DNA from: Lophius americanus
Taxonomy: Eukaryota > Chordata > Actinopteri > Lophiiformes > Lophiidae
NCBI GenBank assembly: GCA_037951165.1
Contig: JBBDHG010000054.1
Location: forward strand, 42,501 to 106,500
Length of the DNA stretch: 64,000 nucleotides
Reading direction: 5' to 3'
In this document: positions 1 to 11,013 of the stretch, one piece after another
Layout: each line of letters opens with the position of its first letter
Numbering within the stretch: position 1 is the first letter of the stretch
Translations under genes and position numbers: made by a program
Notes under the pieces: model-generated
The model's database searches: none
What the model was told of the DNA's origin: nothing
What the model saw: the letters and a program-made list of their open reading frames with translations, nothing else

Positions 1-1417
1 GACAGAGCTGGGAGATAGATTAAGCAGTTCCTACCCCAAGAGATTATCTCTCCAGTACACCAATCGATGTGGGGATTATGTTTCTTTAACCATGGTAACC
101 CGAGAATGATGGGATGAGTAGGAGAGTCAATGAGGTGGAAACAGATGTCTGCTCTGTGATTCCCTGCTACCAAGAGATGGAGTGGTTGCGTTCGATGAGT
201 GATTCGGTATAAGAACCGACCATCAAGAGCACTGGCCTCCAGAGGCTTGGGTAGAACGGATACCTTGAGACCAAGTCTCTTTGCTATACTCCAGTCCATG
301 AAACTCTCATCGGCTCCAGAATCCACTAAAGCCTGATATGACAAAGTCTGGGCGAACACAATTATCTGAACCGGAGTTAAAGATCGTGAACATTCAGTCT
401 CTTCATCCTTGGAGACCCCTTGTCCTTCAATGGGCAGCGAGCTAAGAAGTGACCCAGTTGAGCACAGTAAACGCACCGTCCCTCCAGAAGGCGACGCTGT
501 CTCTCCTCCGTGGACAATCTGGCACGGCTGACTTGCATGTACTCCTCCGAGACAGCAGAGGGCGGAGGCGAGTACCGAGGCTGTGGAGCTCTGGAAGCAA
601 GCTGCGAGGAAGAACCCGTGCAGAGTTGATCTCTCTCTTTCCGTCTTTCGTGAAGCCGTTATCGATCCCTGTGACCATGGCGATAACAGAGTCCGAGTCA
701 GCGGGAAGATCCAGAGGGGTGCTCAAATCCTTGATTGTGTCGCGGAGAACGGCGGAGTTCAGTCCACTGTCCGCTGCTAGGGTACGGAACTCAATGGCGT
801 AGTCGGTCACCCGGCAACCTCCCTGTCTCAGACCGGCCAGAACTCTTGCGGCTTCTGGACCGGGAGCGGTGTGGTAACAAATCTTAAAGTGTTAGTAAAA
901 TCATGCAGCGACTGGCACACCTGGGAACTCCGAGCCCACTCTGCTGTCGCCCACGCGCGTCCCGAGAGGTGTGAAATCATGAATGCCACTTTGGACCCTT
1001 CGGTAGGAAATGAGTGGGCTTGTAGCTCAAAATGAAGGCTACATTGAGTCAAAAAGGCCCGGCAGTTACCGGAGCTTCCGGAGAACCGTTCGGGCTTGGC
1101 CAAGAAGAGACTGGAGGCATGGTAGGAACTCAGCGCCGGAGTGGAATCAGACCGCTGAGGAGCAGGTGCAGCAGCGGCAGGAGAGGAACCGGGTATCCAA
1201 GCTACTCACCAACTGCTGGAACTGGGCGCTGAGGTGAGTGACCCGAGTCTCGATGGAGGTTTGAAACTCGCCATGTCTGTCCGTTAAATCCCTCACTCTG
1301 TACACCGCGGACATCTGTTGTCTGTGTTGCGGCATCAACCAGCGCATCATGCTGGTTGATGCGCTCGACCTGAGCGCGGAGAGCAGCATGCAGTGGGTTG
1401 GTGTCGGCTGGATCCAT
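1..1417 (-). mobile_element. Ty3/Gypsy LTR retrotransposon remnant (gag, zinc knuckle, protease start)
   Basis: Read on the minus strand, an ATG at 1415-1417 opens a gag-like protein beginning MDPADTNPLHAALRAQ. A capsid-like stretch follows at about 1103-828 (PERFSGSSGNCRAFLTQCSL), then a second stretch at 810-442 (TDYAIEFRTLAADSGLN). A CCHC zinc knuckle, CVYCAQLGHFLARC, lies at about 430-478. An aspartic protease active site, ALVDSGADESFMD, lies at about 295-335. The order gag, knuckle, protease is that of Ty3/Gypsy elements. The gag pieces are in different frames, so the copy is dead. The rest of pol should lie to the left, outside the window. I could not delimit a 5' LTR or primer binding site between 1418 and about 1700. 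It lies 3' of the hnmt-like exon in gene orientation, so it probably sits in an hnmt intron. Confidence 0.85.
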
Positions 1418-2355
1418 TATGGCCAGATCGTAATGTCAGGCTGGCCCCACAAGCACGACTGCCACAACGTCTGGCGAATAAACTCTTTACAAGTAAAGGC
1501 GGGCAGGCAAAAATACAAGGTTTCTTACGAGCAGAGATCAGAACCATAAATCACGGGGAACACTAGGAATTACGCTGGAAATGTTTGCACCATGGATCAA
1601 CAGGATCTGGCATAGGTGGGTGGGGGGAGCACTGCTTAGATACACTGAGGCAGTCTTAACAAGACGCAGGTCATTTATTTATTCCCTATGCCCACTTAAT
1701 GCTCAATTTTAAAAACGAAGAAGGAAATGAATAGTGCCTTCCATCTGTCTGTACATATGTATTTGTGGATGTTTTTGGATAGTTATTGATACTTACAGAT
1801 ACTAATAGAACAGTGCCAGACACAACAAATGTCTATGGACGGACAAAGAAGAAAAATGAACGTTAAAGAAAAGATTAGAGAAAAAATCTCAATGCGCCAC
1901 AGTGTCATTAACTTCCTTACAGACCACCGCCAAGTGGACTGTTGACTTTTACAGTCTCCTCTACTGATGCCATTTTGCATCAAAATGTCTACAAAACTTT
2001 TGATTGTTCATTGCAATCTAGAGAATGTATAAATACTTGCGTAAAAGAATGCACAGAAGTAGGGTAAAAACGATTCAATGTTTGAATTGGAAGATAGATT
2101 TTTGTAAATGATAAAGCATAAATTTAGATATTAGAGTATTTAGGAGAAGGGTTAATGACTGTATTACCTCCTCTATACCTGATGTCTAGGCAAATATTGC
2201 CCCCTGTTCTCCATATACAGTATGGCCTCTACAAGCTTTACATTTTTGACTGGAAGAAAGATGAAATTTAAAAAAAAATGTTGTTAAAGATTAATTGTGC
2301 CAATACATGTTGTGCAAAACTTTTCATATTTATAAGTTCAAAAGTCAGACAGTAC
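1418..2355. other. Unassigned sequence between Gypsy remnant and hnmt-like exon
   Basis: This stretch probably contains the Gypsy untranslated leader and perhaps its LTR up to about 1700. AT-rich sequence follows, with no exon, repeat or RNA gene that I recognise. Open frames here are short and show no family motif. Confidence 0.5.
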
Positions 2356-2442
2356 CTTTGTAGTTGCGTAGCTGCTGGGGGTTGGGCTCCACCACCTCAT
2401 AATCCACTGTAGTACCACTGAGCATTTCAACGTCAATCACAC
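2356..2442 (-). CDS. hnmt: Histamine N-methyltransferase-like exon (partial gene)
   Basis: An 87-nt open segment on the minus strand has an acceptor (..cctttag) just above 2442 and a donor (gtactg) just below 2356. It enters in phase 1 and leaves in phase 1. It reads GVIDVEMLSGTTVDYEVVEP followed by NPQQLRNYK. HNMT is a cytosolic SAM-dependent enzyme that methylates histamine. Its SAM-binding region has a GEIDL..IL strand followed by a NNEVVEPSAEQIAKYK-type segment, and this exon matches both parts. About five residues seem to be missing between them. The glycine-rich SAM loop that should precede is not in this exon, nor found nearby. THSD7B and HNMT are neighbours in human, so gene order supports the call. 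It could be an exon of a divergent paralogue or a decaying copy. Other exons were not found in the window. Confidence 0.65.
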
Positions 2443-2559
2443 CTAAAGGTACAAACACAGTTTTGAATACCATCTAATGAATTTCTTTCAAAATGTACTT
2501 ACTTTTCAAATGTAGTAGTCAACTGGCTTCTAATATTAATACAGCACATGTCGTCGACA

Positions 2560-2890
2560 GACTTGAATGCAAATTTGGCTGCTTTTAAATTGGCTGCACG
2601 AAACAAACAGCACCTACAAGGCTGCAAGGCATTCAAAACCAGACTCTTTGAAATTCATGGCCATTGAGGCCATCCCTAAGAACTTTACGGGTGGCGAAAG
2701 ACTCAAACGTCTCCTTCAACGGAAGACTTATTGGATTAACACAATTTTAAAGCCACTTTCTTCTCAGGCTTGAATGAAGAGTTGAACTTTTTCCCTTTCC
2801 TTTGATTGATTTTTGCCTGTCCATCTGAAAGTGTTTTTTTAGAGGAGTGATATTAAGAGTGTCTTTTGAGTATTTAAGTAAGCCCTTACG
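2560..2890 (+). mobile_element. Penelope-like retroelement 3' fragment (GIY-YIG endonuclease end)
   Basis: The plus-strand frame from about 2567 reads YKAARHSKPDSLKFMAIEAI, then GGERLKRLLQRKTYWINTI, and stops at about 2773. This matches the end of the GIY-YIG endonuclease of Penelope elements, which carries a GGDR..LL.QRE.YWI.TL motif followed by P.GLNE. The PGLNE-like end continues one frame over as GLNEELNFFPF, so there is a frameshift near 2765. The reverse transcriptase part is absent, so this is a 5'-truncated dead copy. Confidence 0.65.
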
Positions 2891-2984
2891 GAAATGTGAC
2901 ATCACTAATTATTATTATGATGATATATTAGACTGTTTAACCACTGTATGAATATGAGAAAATACAGCTGTTTTCAGTCTTAGC

Positions 2985-3235
2985 CTCAGTTTCAGATTGG
3001 AGCAATATTACTCCAATATTGCACGTTTTCCATGTTTTTCATTTACATTGGTACAATATATTTATAATTTCTCTCAGAGAAGCTCAATATTATCAATTTA
3101 TTATTGCTCCAGTATTGCACATTTCCAATGTTTGTCCATAACCTTAGACACAATTTTTTTTAAAATATTTTCAGCAATGGCGGTTCATCCTTCACTGGCA
3201 CATTATTTCTCCAGTACTGTACATTTTCTTTGATT
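2985..3235. repeat. Degenerate tandem repeat, about 100-bp unit, three copies
   Basis: The motif ctccaatattgcac recurs with small changes at 3011, about 3107 (ctccagtattgcac) and about 3209 (ctccagtactgtac). Each is followed by a similar attttcc-atgtttt segment. Spacing is 96 and 102 bp, so this is a diverged array of about two and a half units. I do not recognise the family. Confidence 0.6.
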
Positions 3236-3344
3236 ATTTATTACATTTGGCATACTGTTTGTCTTGGTTTTTCTGTTGGTGCATGTGAGCTTGGCTGTGG
3301 GCTATTCATATTGCCAAGTTTGAAATCTGCAACCGTTTACAAGA

Positions 3345-3600
3345 AACAAACAGGTCAGAGAGACAGCCCGGGGCGTATTGGTGATGAAGTAGGAGAAGCC
3401 AGATTGAGATGGTTTGGACATATGCAAACATAGTTGATATATTGCTGGAAGGTTGCTAGACATAGAGCTGAAGTAAAAGAGAATGACCTAAGAGTTGGTT
3501 TCTGGTTGGTTTGACAGGGAAAGATGCAGAGGACCAGGAAAAATTAAACAGGTGGTCTGTTGTGGCAGCCCCTTTTACAAAAGAAAAAGAAGACTTAAGG
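3345..3600 (+). mobile_element. RTE-type LINE, 3' end fragment
   Basis: The frame reads GDEVGEARLRWFGHMQT and breaks. Further degenerate text resembles the RTE C-terminus (..RRM..MELPGRR..GRPK..FMDVV.EDM..) and ends near the wording used for a GDP-type tail. The RLRWFGH motif is characteristic of the C-terminal end of RTE-like reverse transcriptase proteins in fish. Several stops make it a dead remnant. A longer copy of the same type lies at 53210-54080. Confidence 0.65.
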
Positions 3601-3745
3601 TGGCAAGTTGCGATCCATAATAGAGAGCTTCAATAAAAACATCTAATCTGGACAGGTGCTGAATATTATCAGATTAAATAATACTTTATTATGGGTTTTG
3701 AAGTCATCTAATGGATTTCACAATCCATTTAACAATCCATTAGAG

Positions 3746-5814
3746 CAGTGATTTTCAACTGGTGGGTCGCGACCCAAAAGCGGACCCGTTTACAGTGGGT
3801 CGCAGGCCTTTGCCGGGGCAATAAAAGATTAATAATAATCTGTGCTTTTATTTTGAAGAGCGTTTTTTATGCAGCGGAGTGCCGTCTATTCACACTCCTT
3901 AACAGTAGGCGGCGATAACGCCCTGTAATGCTTGACACCCGCCATTTCACAGCATAGAAGAAGACTTGCAAAGTTTGTTTTTAAAAGTGAATTGACCATG
4001 GCGAAACGTAAATGCGACACAGAATATATTAAGTATGGGTTCTCCTACATTGAGGACAACAAAGGACAAAAACCTCAGTGTGTTTTGTGAAGCGAGGTGT
4101 TGGAACAAGAAAGCATGAAGCCTTCAAAACTGAAGCGGCATCTGGAAACAAAACATACCTCTCTCATAGATAAACCTGTTGAGTACTTTCAAAGACGACT
4201 TCAAGACCTGAGGAAATCACAAAAGTGTCTTACTTCTTCGTGCTCCAAGCAAGACCAGGCACTCCGTGAGTCTTACAAGGTGGACATCGTATTGCTAAGT
4301 TAAAGAAGCCCCACACCATTGCAGAGGACCTTATCTTACCTGCGTCGGTATCACAACTGATGGCGCTGCCTCCATGACAGGAAAAAACTCGGGGGTCGTG
4401 CGGAAAATACTTGACAGAGCTCTGAATGCAACTTGGAAGCACTGTTTTTTTCACCGGGAGGCCTTGGCAGCAAAGGAGATGGTGCCAGTGCTTCATGAAA
4501 CATTAAGATATGTCGTCCAAGTGGTAAACTACATTAAACGGAGTGCAAAGAACACCCGATATTTTCAAAAACTGTGCCAAGATCTTGGTAGTGAGCACGT
4601 ACAGGTGTTGTATCATGCCGAGGTACGCTGGCTTTCGAGGGGAAAGGTACCGTCCCATTTTTATGAACAACGAGATGAAATCGCAGCCTTTCTTGCCCAG
4701 AACAATTCGCCTCTCGCAGACCTGTTTAGCAACAGTGTGTGGCTTGCACACGTTGCTTACCTCGCTGACGTGTTTGAACAATTAAACATATTAAATGTGT
4801 CTATGCAGGGGAGGGGGCACAACATTTTTGAACAAGATGGCAAAATCGACGCTTTCAAAAAAAAAGATCTCTGTGTGGGCATGCCATGTTTCTAACAGCA
4901 GACTCGCCATGTTTCCCAACGCCTGTCACGAGGGACAGCAACTGGACACGGCAGGAAAAAATGTAATGAGGAAAACAATCACGACACATCTGAATAAACT
5001 CCTGGAGCGGTTTAATGACTATTTCCCCGAGAAACAGAGGGATGACGACTGGATACGTGACCCCTTTGGAATCGACATGGAAAGCGTCACGTTGCCAAGC
5101 AACGAAGAGAGTCAGCTGGTGGAGCTGTCATGTGACCGCACACTGAAAAATAAATTCACAGAGGTAAGCCTCTCCCATTTCTGGTGCAGCACTGTGATGA
5201 GCGAGTATCCTTCCCTTGCATCTCGAGCAATAAAAATCCTCCTACCATTCAGCACTACCTTTCTCTGTGAGTGTGGCTTCTCAGCTCTGGTTCAGCTGAA
5301 GACAAAACACCGAAACAGACTGGACATTGAAAATGACCTCAGTGTTGCTTTGTCGACTCTAACTCCAGACTTTGAGACTCTCGTGAGGACCAAAAAACAT
5401 CCCCAGTTCTCCCATTAAATCCTCAGGTCTCAGGTCTATGATGTCAGTAAGGTTGAAGTTAGTGCTGCTTAATTTTCTTCAAAGCACCATGTTTTTCAGT
5501 ATTTACCAACTGATGAGGTAATGAGAAGAAAAGTAAATTTTGTATACTTGAATCTTTTTGAATTGCACTTTTTGTTAAATTTATTTTGAGTTTGTGGATA
5601 AAAACTGGAGAAACTGAATGTTGGTTGTCATATTTGCACTTTTTATTTTGTTTTTAAATTTAATTTGTATTGCCAGAATAAGTTACTGAAGTGTTACTGA
5701 ATGTTATGTTAAATCAATTTGAAAAGTTGAAATTTTTCTTTTGATTTGGGTCGCGGCTTGTCATTAAGGGGTGATGATGGTGGGTCCTGAAGCCAGACCA
5801 GTTGAGAACCACTG
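3746..5814 (+). mobile_element. hAT-superfamily DNA transposon (Charlie/Zaphod-like), internally deleted
   Basis: The left end reads cagtgattttcaactggtgg. The reverse complement of the right end reads cagtggttctcaactggtc, so the termini are inverted repeats with few mismatches. Flanking 8-mers are cattagag and gcgtagag (5 of 8 identical), as expected of a worn 8-bp hAT target duplication. Between the ends lies a broken BED-finger transposase gene (3998-5418). About 2.07 kb remains, shorter than a full element because of an internal deletion. It lies downstream of thsd7b, between that gene and the hnmt-like exon. Confidence 0.9.
3998..5418 (+). pseudogene. hAT transposase pseudogene (BED finger plus C-terminal dimerisation domain)
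   Basis: It starts MAKRKCDTEYIKYGFSYI at an ATG at 3998. The BED zinc finger is damaged: the second cysteine of CVLC is replaced by TGA at 4088-4090. The His part, KLKRHLETKH, follows at about 4130. A one-base loss near 4281 shifts the frame. Text jumps from about 4342 (EDLILPA) to CVGITTDGAASMTGKNSG, so a central block normally present in this family is deleted. A run of A at about 4857-4866 shifts the frame again before the last part. That part ends with the hAT C-terminal dimerisation region (FSTTFLCECGFSALVQLKTK) and a stop at 5416-5418. It is similar to the ZBED5/SCAND3 type of hAT-derived proteins. It cannot encode an active enzyme. Confidence 0.88.
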
Positions 5815-5929
5815 GCGTAGAGGACAATAAGTCAGTCAAATTGATTATGCCCTTATTTCATTTTCTATGGTTCCCAAGTTATCAAAGTGCATTATTGGTG
5901 ACCGCTTAAGATCTGATCATGCAAAAATG

Positions 5930-7300
5930 ACATTGCAGATCAATAGAACTGAACATCCTGGGCGAACATCCTCGTGTTAACTAAACAAATGGAACTGGAA
6001 AATTTATATTTGGAGCGTGTAAATGGCATCATTAACAGATTTCATGCAATATGGATGGAATATTGGGAGATGTGCACAGCACATTTTTTAAGATTAAATC
6101 ACAATAACTTTTCTAAAACAAAAAATGAAATTGTGTACAATAAATGGTGATATAATCACATCTCCGCAGGAAATACTGGAAGAGGAAGTAAATTAATTTA
6201 AAGACTTGTTTCCAGGTGTCTTACACACCTCTATACAGTGGTGTGTAAGACTTTTATCACAGAAGTTAAAAAAAAGCTCATGGCATCCTTTAACTACTCC
6301 TTCAATCAGGGATTATTATCAAACACACAGAAGCAAGGTATCATTACATTTCTTTTAAAACAAGATTCACAAGGAAATTTTAAGGATCCTGGATATATGA
6401 AACATTGGAGGCCGTTAACGTTTCTCTATTGTGACACTCGCTTCCTCTCATATTGCGTTGCACTGAGAGTAGAAAGAATAATTGGGGACATTAATTATTA
6501 ACAGACAGGTTTCATAGAAGGGCGATTTAGTGGTGACAACGTACGGCATGTCTTTGACACAATAGATTACTATGGAAATGAACCAAAACCTTGGGTTTTA
6601 TTTACTGCTGATTTTGAAAAAGCTTTTGATAAAGTAAATTGGGATTTCACCCAAAAAGCACTCAAGTTTTTTAATTTTGGGGGTACTCTTATAAAATGGG
6701 GTAGGTTGTATATAATTTACCAGTCAGCAGCATAGTTAATAATGGAAATATATCCAACAGATTCAAACTATCTATCAAGGATGTTCGCTTTTACTTTGTA
6801 TTGAAATTGTGGCTATTAGAATAAGAAACGACCCAAGCATAACAGGTTTAAAACCAAATGGGATAGAAATAACAATAGTCTTATAGGCAGAGGATGCAAT
6901 ATTTTTTCTCCAGCCAAAAATATCCTCGGTAGATGCCCTAATAAATGATTTAAACCTTTTTTCTTAATTATCTGGATTAAACCCAAATTTTGAAAAATGC
7001 ACCATTATGAAAATAGGAATATTGAGAGGTACATTTCTTGACTTTCACTGCTCAGCGCCAGCCGAATGGAGAAATGGCACAGTAAATGTTCTGGGAATTC
7101 ACATTCCTGATAATCCCAAAGATTTAGTTAAAGTTAATTATGAACAGAAATTGGGAAAAATGTAAAAAATATTATTACGCTGGTGTCCTCAAAAGGGAGA
7201 GGACAAGAAAAGAGGAAAGTTTGTCATTTTTTAATTTCAAATAGTTCCACAATTTACTAGCATTTTATCCAGCTCTCTGTATACACACAATAATAACACA
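5930..7300 (+). mobile_element. L1-type LINE fragment (ORF2, endonuclease-RT linker through RT)
   Basis: Text in shifting plus frames follows L1 ORF2: NGDIITSPQEILEEEVN (about 6145), then MASFNYSFNQGLLSNTQKQG (6280), then KHWRPLTFLYCDT (6400). It continues with TGFIEGRFSGDNVRHVFDTI (6505), ADFEKAFDKVNWDF (6610) and, after the RT, VNVLGIHIPDNPKDLVKVNY (7085). The palm motif ADFEKAFD corresponds to the LDAEKAFD of active copies. Many stops and frameshifts show age. The C-terminal part of the protein is not here, but a C-terminal L1 piece lies at 9786-11013, on the other side of the last thsd7b exon. Confidence 0.85.
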
Positions 7301-9027
7301 AATTGCATGGAACTGTAAACAATGTGTGAACATTCTTTTTAGATTTTCTTCATCCAAATAAAAATGATCCAATACAAATTAATTACAAATGATCAGTATT
7401 TAAATATTGGATTTCACATTTATTCAATATTCACCATATGCCAATTTGTTGGCCAAACATAAGAAACACTGCCTGAAAGAAAACTACTCTAAAATGTTAG
7501 GCAACTTGAATAACAGAATCTTTGCAAGGCCACTTGGAGGACTTTCTGCCAAAATTGCACAAGCATGCCTACATACAATCAGCTGTTGAAAAATAATTGT
7601 TATATGTAACAACTAACATGTAACAACCATATTTCTACCACCATTAAGATTTTACTTTCACAGGTAAAATACATTCAGATGGAGTATTCCGTTTGTGGCG
7701 TCAGACAGAGAAACCAGCATTAACTTTGACAAATCCATCAAAGAATAGGGAACTTAATGTTCCACTGGACCGTTTGAATAATGCATGTCTAAATGATACT
7801 AAATGTAACTATTTATGGCGCATTAGGATTAATTTGGATTATTATAATTATATATATATGACATAACTGAATGGACACAAATGCATGATTTTCCTTAATT
7901 AATCTTTCAATACTTTGTATTTGTGTCGTTTGTATAGAGCCCTGTCTTCATGGCTCAAAAAATTGCTAAAAGGAAAAAAAACACTTACTGGGAATACTGC
8001 TCTTAATGTGATTCTTGTCAGCCGGCAATGGATTGCAGTGGAATAAAAAAATGGAAAAATAAATAAAATAAATGTTATGCATATGTCTATTTTGGTGATC
8101 AGTTTTTCAGTATTTTCTGTTTAGCGTGGTTTAGTAAAAGTGTGTAAGGGGTATGATTTTCATTATGCTGGTATTTCATAATTTGCATATTATATTAGAT
8201 CTTATGATAATGTTAATTGTTGACTGAATTTGTCAATGAAGTAGTCTGCCATGACTCAATGGCCATACCACATTTTAATGGTCGATTCTCATCATAATCC
8301 TCACTGTCTTTTTATAGTCTTATAATTACTCATTATTAAATTAATGGCATCATCAATAAAACACAACCTGACAGCAACAACTTCCATCACAATTAAAACA
8401 CTAGAAAAGTCTTGTGAAAGGAAAAGAAACAACAAAAGTGAATCAGCACTAACATAGTGCATAGAGCATGTTCAGTCTCAAAAATTCAGAAAATGCTGTT
8501 TGTTTACCTAAAAGGCTTGTGACATTTCCTTTTACAAACATCCTTAATGTCAAATGTTCTGTTAATCCACATTTGAATTTTGTGAGTGACAGCTTTTTGT
8601 TTGTTTTTGTTTTGTCACTATTTGGCGATTGGTTCTTCTGATTCTTCGCATACAATAATAATGAAAAAGTTATCACATGTAAATAGTCCAAATATGTCTT
8701 TTCTGAGCAGTCTTCAAAATTTGTGGATGTTGACTTTGCTAGCAGTCAAAAGAACAGAAGTCTTTTTACTTCCTCTTAAAAGAGACCTTCCTTCTCTTAA
8801 TCATGTCCTCCTTTTTCGCCATCTTCATTAGAGAGGAAAGATGGCTGTAGCCAGAATCCTCGGTTCCATTGCCTGTCAGCAGCAAATCTTGTGCAAGCAT
8901 CGCTACTTGTCTGTTGCAGTGTCTGGTAACTGGTCATTTATCAGCGATAAGTGTTGAACATGCTTGCTAAAAATCTGAACGCAGTTGGTCTGAGGCTGAT
9001 GGGACCTTGTGAGGTATAGCAATCTCG
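7301..9027. other. 3' flank of thsd7b; probable 3' UTR, no recognised genes
   Basis: In gene orientation this follows the thsd7b stop codon and should contain its 3' UTR. A minus-strand ATTAAA hexamer lies at 8274-8279, about 750 nt past the stop. It is a possible poly(A) signal, but nothing else in the sequence proves it. No protein family or repeat is clear to me between 7300 and 9027. Confidence 0.4.
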
Positions 9028-9109
9028 TTACATATCCATGTCACCGTCATAGGCCAGGGTCAAGTGCTTCTGTGGAGGAGGAGACATCTTAGTGGTTTTG
9101 GATGGCTTG
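9028..9109 (-). CDS. thsd7b: thsd7b last coding exon: cytoplasmic tail and stop
   Basis: The acceptor ttcttttcag precedes 9109. Entered in phase 2, the exon reads CKPSKTTKMSPPPQKHLTLA and then YDGDMDM, with a TAA stop at 9028-9030. It gives a short basic then acidic cytoplasmic tail of 27 residues. The final LTLAYDGD.DM is what I recall at the end of both human THSD7A and THSD7B, so this end is under strong constraint. Nearby L1 and L2 fragments lie on both sides but do not touch the exon. Confidence 0.93.
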
Positions 9110-9439
9110 CTGAAAAGAACAGGAAAGAAAGAAAAGCTGACAGGGTTGTCTGACTTAGCAGCAGAGAGCAGCCAAACTTTTGCATAAATCTTTATAAAGT
9201 GTGTTACAAACCTAAACTGAAGAAATAAAACTATACTAAGTAACATGAGATTGAGAGCACCGCAACCACCAACCTCACCAAATATTGCATATGGTTTTAA
9301 TTATTTTCTTACGACTCTGTAGATGAACTTGCCAGAAAATTTCTAACCGACCAACTAGAGAATGAAACTATAGTAGACTCAAAGTTATTTCTGCATCAAA
9401 AATACTCAGGATACAGAAAATTAAATATTAAAATATTTT

Positions 9440-9785
9440 ATTACTTTGAGATATGAACATCCATGTGAACTCCCCTTGCTGTCATTTTGCAGCCGAATTT
9501 CTCCAACTATTGGCTTGTTTTGATCTCAGCCAACTTGTCATTGTCTCAACCCACACCATGGGGCACACTCTGGATCTTGTCATCCCCGACTCTGCTCCTC
9601 TCAGGAATCTTCTTTTGTCTGACCACAAGGCCATCTCCATGGAATTGTCAATTCTGTCCCTCCTCACCAAGCCCAAACGTCAAATCTGCTTTAGGAATTT
9701 CAAAACATCTACCCAGAAACCATGACCGTCAACCTGCAGCATCTTCTTTCTGCAAACTTTGCATCAGTGTCTACTCAGTGGATTT
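9440..9785 (+). mobile_element. L2/CR1-group LINE fragment (endonuclease domain end)
   Basis: The frame from 9453 reads NIHVNSPCCHFAAEFLQLLA, then HTLDLVIPDSAPLRNLLLSD, then KPKRQICFRNFK. This is the C-terminal part of an apurinic-type LINE endonuclease (..GDFNIH..., GHTLDLV, SDH). The SDHK of the catalytic site is still legible. The fragment is 5' and 3' truncated and lies in the last thsd7b intron, abutting an L1 piece at about 9786. Confidence 0.75.
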
Positions 9786-11013
9786 CAGCAGGACATTGAG
9801 ATGGATTGCCCATGATTCATATTTTATACCGAATGCAGCGGATAGGAGGTTTAATAGATGGGGAGGGGGACCAAAAATATTTTTTGAGCTCATTAAGAAG
9901 AAAGTTATTAAAAAGCTTTCAGGAGCTAAAAAACCAATATGGCTTGAGCAATCAGGATTTCTACAGATACATACAAATGAGACACTACGTAGAACAAATA
10001 TTAAAAAAGATAAATTTGGACGGTTGGTCGGGAATTATTAAATTGCTTATTTTATCATATGATTCAGATTTGGGCAAAAAGTCAATTTCAAAATTATACA
10101 GAGGAGTGGAAAAGTTAAAAGGAAACGCTACAGCAAACATTAAATAGAAGTGGGAAAATGAGGCTGGAATCAGGCTATCGGAGGAAGAATGGGAGGAGAT
10201 CAATGAACAACTGTGGGAGACGACCTGCTCCCTCTCATGGAGAGAGTATGGTTGGAGGAACATAGCTAGATATAGATATTTTATTACGCCAGCACAAAAG
10301 TAATATAAGGATACAAAATGTTGGACACTGTTTGGAGAAAATGAAGCCAATCATTTTCATGTTTTTTGGGAACGCCCCTCCATTAAATCTTACTGGCAGG
10401 AGCCGAAGAATAGTATGGAGAAGATTTTAGAAGTAGAATTAACACTTACATTTTACATATAATATATGGGAAAGGGGAACGAAAGCATTACAAATTCAAG
10501 AGACAAATATATGTACAGGATCATGACGGTTGCCAGTAAAAAAGCCATTACCAGTAAGTGGATGATTGGGTTGAAATAATGCATAATATTTAAATGTTGG
10601 AAAGGTTGACTTTCTCTGTCAGATTAGAATCCGATAAATCTAAGAACTTCTGGAAAAATTGGACCGACTTTGTTTCACCACTGAGATCAGACTTTATAGA
10701 GTATAGACTATTGTCTCATATTCCATGATCCCCTTGGTTCTTGCTACGGAATTTAAACGTTCATTGGTTCACAAGATTTTAAGATTTACGATGCCATTCA
10801 TCTGGAGAAAAAGGAATCTGTAAGAAAGTTTGGAAATTAAGGAGAGCAAACTGAAAAAATAAGTACAGGGACTGGTTTTTCTTTCAATGTGTTGTATTGA
10901 AACAAAAAACAGCCCCTGTACTTGAATGGTGAATGTATGTACATCTTGTGTACATATATTCATCCACAAGACGTACTTTCCTGTCAATAAAAATAAATAA
11001 ATATATATATAAA
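9786..11013 (+). mobile_element. L1-type LINE fragment (C-terminal ORF2 domain, 3' UTR and A-rich tail)
   Basis: Frames carry FQELKNQYGLSNQDFYRYIQ (about 9920) and then RLSEEEWEEINEQLWETTCS (about 10168). WREYGWRNIARYRYF follows (about 10240), then CWTLFGENEANHFHVFWERP (about 10320). The last is the Cys/His C-terminal motif of L1/Tx1-type ORF2, normally CW.C....G...H..W.CP, here with cysteines lost. The segment ends in an A-rich tail containing aataaa words at about 10986-11013. Many frame breaks are present. It lies in the last intron of thsd7b, in antisense orientation to the gene. Confidence 0.8.

Noticed and set aside
9487..10041. 184-codon plus-strand frame spanning two LINE fragments
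   Set aside because: Its first part is not in the L2 endonuclease frame and only its middle follows worn L1 text. The fusion is accidental.
10931..10962. Imperfect inverted repeat gaatgtatgtaca / tgtacatatattc
   Set aside because: It has a mismatch and AT-rich composition. It lies inside the LINE 3' UTR and is less convincing than the neighbouring 63-nt foldback.
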